A stretch of 9,798 nucleotides of DNA from PRO6 sp049646625 (GTDB lineage Bacteria; Pseudomonadota; Alphaproteobacteria; Rhizobiales; Xanthobacteraceae). Of the stretch, positions 7,791 to 9,798 are shown in pieces. Position numbers and translations under genes: made by a program. The stretch covers positions 1-9,798 of the forward strand of contig JBARWE010000319.1 in the NCBI GenBank assembly GCA_049646625.1, in the 5' to 3' direction. Within the stretch, counting starts at the first letter, position 1. Every line of letters starts with the position of its first letter. The notes under the pieces are model-generated. The model was not told the DNA's origin, did not search any database, and saw nothing but the letters and a program-made list of their open reading frames with translations.

Positions 7791-8593
7791 CGCGGTCCCG
7801 CGTCCGGCGGCGTGATTGTCACGCTGAGCGATTGCAGCCGTTCGATCGGGACGGGCGAAATTCGGAAGACGCCGTTAAACGGGTCCTCCTGCACCGCGAC
7901 GAGGCCGATCACCACCACCGCGGCACTTGAGAATACGACCAGGGCGGTGATGAAGGCGCGCCACGGGTGGCCGACGTGCACCAGTGCGATGGCGATCAGC
8001 GTCATCAGGCCGAGGATCAGCACGCTCGCCCATTTCAGCGTGTTGGTGCGGTCGCCGGCCAGCGCCAGCCGCTCGCTGCGCGCGGTGCCGGCGCGGATCG
8101 CGGCGTTGATCAGTGCTGCGTGTACGGCCTGCCCGGAGGCCAGTGCGATCTGTGGATCGCTGATTTCCCGCAGCAGGTGGTCGAAAGCGGTATCGGTGCG
8201 CGGCGAGGTGGCATTGGCTGCCATCGCCGGCCATTCGTCGTGAAGCACGGAGGCGATGTAATCCTTCAGCGCGGCGCGGATGGTGCGCATGTCGGAGGCG
8301 GCGGCGACGCTCAAGGTGTGGATGTTGCGCATCTCGCCGGCCTCGACCTGCACGGCGCGGTTGGCGAGGCGGTTGCGCTCGCCGATGTCGCTGGACAGAA
8401 AACTGATGAGCAGCGCGAACAGCACCGCAAGCGCGCCGAAGAATGGCGGCGTGAGGCCGACCAGCGAGCGGAAGAAAACGGTGCGCGGCGAGCGCCAGTT
8501 GAGGGCGCCGAGCAGCGCCACCGTGCCGAAATAGACGAGGATCAGCGTGGCGAAGATCGCCAGCGGCGGCAGTTCGAGCCAAGCGTGAATCAT
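7787..8593 (-). CDS. DUF4239-like (bestrophin-like) four-TM membrane protein of unknown function
   Basis: The function is unknown. From the ATG at 8593 (minus strand) the protein has 268 residues. It has two N-terminal TM segments (about 8-30 and 47-67), a central alpha-helical soluble part (about 70-185), two more TM segments (about 186-206 and 212-234), and a C-terminal tail with EDPFNGVFRISPVPIERL (236-253). That architecture, the DEWPAMA segment (119-125) and the DPFxGxxxISPxP motif match my memory of DUF4239 (PF14023); this is recognition, not a search. The start was preferred over an ATG at 8662 because GGAAAGG lies just upstream and the N terminus then leads straight into TM1. The extra 23 upstream residues are basic and not family-like. 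The gene is opposite in strand to the whole dcw cluster, separates murB from ddl, and is not a known part of cell-wall synthesis. Confidence 0.75.
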   Translation of the reverse strand: MIHAWLELPPLAIFATLILVYFGTVALLGALNWRSPRTVFFRSLVGLTPPFFGALAVLFALLISFLSSDIGERNRLANRAVQVEAGEMRNIHTLSVAAASDMRTIRAALKDYIASVLHDEWPAMAANATSPRTDTAFDHLLREISDPQIALASGQAVHAALINAAIRAGTARSERLALAGDRTNTLKWASVLILGLMTLIAIALVHVGHPWRAFITALVVFSSAAVVVIGLVAVQEDPFNGVFRISPVPIERLQSLSVTITPPDAGPR

Positions 8594-8668
8594 GGGACCT
8601 TTCCGAATCGTCCGAACCGGAGTCGGCCGGACGCTAAGCGGTTTGTATTTTGATGGAAACACCCCGTT

Positions 8669-8701
8669 CCGTCATGGCCGGCATAAAGCCGGGCATGACG
8701 G
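8669..8701. repeat. Strong hairpin palindrome upstream of ddl
   Basis: The left arm CCGTCATGGCCGGC (8669-8682) pairs with the right arm GCCGGGCATGACGG (8688-8701). Thirteen of 14 positions are complementary, with one G/G mismatch, around an ATAAA loop. No T-run follows in either direction. GTCATG...CATGAC hairpins of this kind are, from memory, dispersed intergenic repeats in Bradyrhizobium-group genomes. It could be a mobile palindromic element, a structured 5' leader for ddl, or a barrier between divergent genes. Confidence 0.7.
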
Positions 8702-8716
8702 GTCGCTGATTCCGTG

Positions 8717-8735
8717 AAAAGCAAAAATGCTCTAG
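8717..8735 (+). repeat. Second copy of the AAAAGCAAAA...CTAG motif
   Basis: AAAAGCAAAAATGCTCTAG resembles AAAAGCAAAATGTCCTAG at 7773-7790. The two are in the same orientation on either side of the DUF4239-like gene. The copy also contains a small internal palindrome, AGCA-AAAA-TGCT (8720-8731). It may be the end of a dispersed element. Confidence 0.45.
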
Positions 8736-8747
8736 TGAGGGCGTGGC

Positions 8748-8753
8748 AAGGAG
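8748..8753 (+). promoter_or_regulatory. Strong ribosome-binding site for ddl
   Basis: AAGGAG lies 5 nt before the ATG at 8759. It fixes that start over the in-frame GTG at 8714. It is the strongest Shine-Dalgarno sequence in the window, fitting a gene that is not translationally coupled to an upstream one. Confidence 0.75.
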
Positions 8754-8758
8754 CTGCC

Positions 8759-9685
8759 ATGATTCGCTTCAATCACGTCGCCGTTCTCTATGGAGGCTGG
8801 TCGTCGGAACGCGAGGTCTCGCTGCGCTCGGGTGAAGCCTGTGCCAAGGCGCTGGAGCGGCGCGGCCATCGCGTCAGCCGCGTCGATGTCGGGCGCGACA
8901 TCGCCAATGTCCTGACGGCGCTACGGCCCGATGCGGCGCTGGTGATGCTGCATGGCCGCCCCGGCGAGGACGGCACCATTCAGGGCGTGCTGGAGACGCT
9001 CGGCATCCCCTACAGCCATTCCGGCGTGCTCGCCTCGGCGCTCGCCATGCAGAAGGACGTCGCCAAGACGGTGCTGGCGGCGGCCGGCATCACGGTGCCG
9101 AAGGGCATGACGCTGCCGCGCGCCGAGGTGGCGAAGGCGCATGTCATGGAACGCCCTTATGTCATCAAGCCGGTGGCCGACGGTTCCAGCGTCGGCGTGT
9201 TCATCGTCACCGATGAGCATGCCCACCCGCCGCAGGAACTGTTCCGCGACGACTGGACCCACGGCGAACACGTTCTGGTTGAAAAATACATTGCCGGCAA
9301 GGAGCTGACCTGCGCGGTGTTTAACGATCAGGCGCTCGGCGTGATCGAAATCGTGCCCACCGTGCGCTTCTACGACTATGAGGCAAAGTATTCTCCGGGC
9401 GCATCAAAACACATCCTGCCCGCACCTGTTTTACCAATTGTTTACCAGGAGGCACGAAGGTTAACGCTGGCGGCGCATCGAGCGCTTGGCTGCCGGGGCG
9501 TCAGTCGTGCGGATTTCCGCTACGACGACCGCATCGAGGGAACAGGCGGTCTCGTCTGCCTCGAAGTGAACACCCAGCCCGGCATGACCGAGACGTCCCT
9601 TGTGCCGGAGCTCGCGGCGCATGCGGGCATCAGCTTTGACGAGCTCGTGCAATGGATGGTGGAAGACGCCTCACTGAATCGCTGA
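8759..9685 (+). CDS. ddl: D-alanine--D-alanine ligase
   Basis: Ddl is the cytoplasmic ATP-grasp ligase that makes D-Ala-D-Ala, the dipeptide MurF then adds. The 308-residue length is typical of the DdlB type found in dcw clusters. Motifs are YGGWSSEREVSLRSG (11-25) with the substrate-binding Glu at E17, HGRPGEDGTIQGVLE (65-79), MQKDVAKTVL (97-106), YVIKPVADGSSVGV (134-147), LVEKYIAGKELTCAV (173-187), YDYEAKY (205-211), SRADFRYD (249-256) and LEVNTQPGMTETS (268-280). D252, E269 and N271 fit the magnesium-binding positions. The HGRPGEDG loop has Pro where Phe is commoner. The start is set by the AAGGAG at 8748-8753. Unlike the earlier genes it is not coupled to murB, because a minus-strand gene lies between them. 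Its 3' third contains an unusual AT-richer stretch. Confidence 0.97.
   Translation: MIRFNHVAVLYGGWSSEREVSLRSGEACAKALERRGHRVSRVDVGRDIANVLTALRPDAALVMLHGRPGEDGTIQGVLETLGIPYSHSGVLASALAMQKDVAKTVLAAAGITVPKGMTLPRAEVAKAHVMERPYVIKPVADGSSVGVFIVTDEHAHPPQELFRDDWTHGEHVLVEKYIAGKELTCAVFNDQALGVIEIVPTVRFYDYEAKYSPGASKHILPAPVLPIVYQEARRLTLAAHRALGCRGVSRADFRYDDRIEGTGGLVCLEVNTQPGMTETSLVPELAAHAGISFDELVQWMVEDASLNR
9430..9447 (+). promoter_or_regulatory. Candidate CtrA-type site (tandem TTTACCA, 11-bp period) inside ddl
   Basis: TTTACCA occurs at 9430-9436 and again at 9441-9447, giving TTTA-N7-TTTA. The alphaproteobacterial cell-cycle regulator CtrA recognises TTAA-N7-TTAA, so spacing matches exactly and each half-site differs at one base. 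A GTTAAC follows at 9460-9465. In Caulobacter, ftsQA transcription is CtrA-dependent, so a site shortly upstream of the probable ftsQ makes biological sense. Binding is inferred, not shown. Confidence 0.4.
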
Positions 9686-9708
9686 GAAACGTGAGGTTCA
9701 GGTCCGGT

Positions 9709-9798
9709 ATGGCGATTCGCGTGGCGCGTGGCGCGGCGCGGCTGACGGTGCAGGCATGTCGCCGGCCGCCGGCGCTCGCCCGTCCGGTCGGCACGACC
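9709..9798 (+). CDS. ftsQ: Probable N-terminal end of cell-division protein FtsQ (3' truncated by window)
   Basis: FtsQ is the bitopic inner-membrane divisome protein that usually follows ddl in this cluster. Only about 30 codons fit in the window and no diagnostic motif (TM segment or POTRA domain) is reached, so the call rests on gene order. From the ATG at 9709 the frame reads as an Arg/Ala-rich basic stretch (MAIRVARGAARLTVQ...), consistent with the cytoplasmic tail of an alphaproteobacterial FtsQ. CAGG at 9699-9702 is a plausible ribosome-binding site, and the gap from the ddl stop is 23 nt. Alternatives are a GTG at 9691 in the same frame, or an ATG at 9756 in another open frame. The frame and start are therefore uncertain. 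Confidence 0.4.
   Translation, partial: MAIRVARGAARLTVQACRRPPALARPVGTT

Larger units (their letters stand above)
8594..8758. promoter_or_regulatory. Divergent intergenic region before ddl and the DUF4239-like gene
   Basis: Both flanking genes start outward from this 165-nt stretch, so promoters for each are expected here. It contains the strong hairpin at 8669-8701, an AT-richer block near 8641-8656 and the AAAAGCAAAAATGCTCTAG motif at 8717-8735. I could not pick convincing -35/-10 boxes on either strand. The assignment rests on gene orientation alone. Confidence 0.4.

Noticed and set aside
7967..8653. 228-codon + strand frame opposite the DUF4239-like gene
   Set aside because: The composition is hydrophilic and shadow-like, with no family motif. 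The minus frame has coherent TM segments, a ribosome-binding site and a recognisable family pattern.
8594..8662. Upstream ATG at 8662 for the DUF4239-like gene
   Set aside because: It adds 23 basic residues with no family resemblance, whereas the ATG at 8593 has a GGAAAGG ribosome-binding site and leads directly into TM1.
8714..8758. GTG at 8714 as the ddl start
   Set aside because: It lies inside the repeat motif. The ATG at 8759 has a strong AAGGAG at 5 nt and gives the family N terminus.
1..9798. CRISPR array, tRNA, rRNA, transposase gene or defence system
   Set aside because: No regularly spaced repeats, no tRNA-like cloverleaf, no rRNA-like stretch and no transposase or nuclease motifs were seen on either strand.

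Overview
The window is a near-complete central section of an alphaproteobacterial division and cell-wall (dcw) cluster. The order on the + strand is murF (3' part only), mraY, murD, ftsW, murG, murC, murB, then ddl and what is probably the first codons of ftsQ. High GC content, the gene order, FtsW beginning with a ...SEWWWTVDR segment, and a GCGTTTTC/GCGAA...TTCGC palindromic repeat familiar from Bradyrhizobium and Rhodopseudomonas genomes all suggest Rhizobiales, most likely the Bradyrhizobium/Rhodopseudomonas/Nitrobacter group. The genus is an inference.

Positions 1-7686 form one tightly packed unit. MurF finishes UDP-MurNAc-pentapeptide, and MraY moves phospho-MurNAc-pentapeptide onto undecaprenyl phosphate to give lipid I. 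MurD adds D-Glu, MurC adds L-Ala, and MurB makes UDP-MurNAc. MurG adds GlcNAc to give lipid II, and FtsW polymerises lipid II at the septum. Several junctions overlap by 1 or 4 bases (mraY/murD, murG/murC, murC/murB), as expected for translational coupling. Only murD-ftsW (69 nt) and ftsW-murG (32 nt) have real gaps.

Positions 7687-8758 break the cluster. A gene on the opposite strand encodes a four-TM protein that resembles the DUF4239 family. It is flanked by a palindromic repeat after murB and a strong 14-bp-arm hairpin before ddl. The two sides also carry near-identical AAAAGCAAAA...CTAG motifs in the same orientation. Transcription from murF-murB therefore probably does not run directly into ddl.

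Positions 8759-9798 hold ddl (D-Ala-D-Ala ligase) with a strong ribosome-binding site, followed by the probable start of ftsQ. Inside the 3' third of ddl is an AT-richer patch with rare codons. It contains two TTTACCA heptamers exactly 11 bp apart, which resembles a CtrA-type site and could drive ftsQ and genes beyond it.

No tRNA, rRNA, CRISPR array, transposase gene or defence system was seen. Most of the window is conserved core machinery. The points of interest are the inserted DUF4239-like gene with its repeats, and the possible cell-cycle regulatory site inside ddl.
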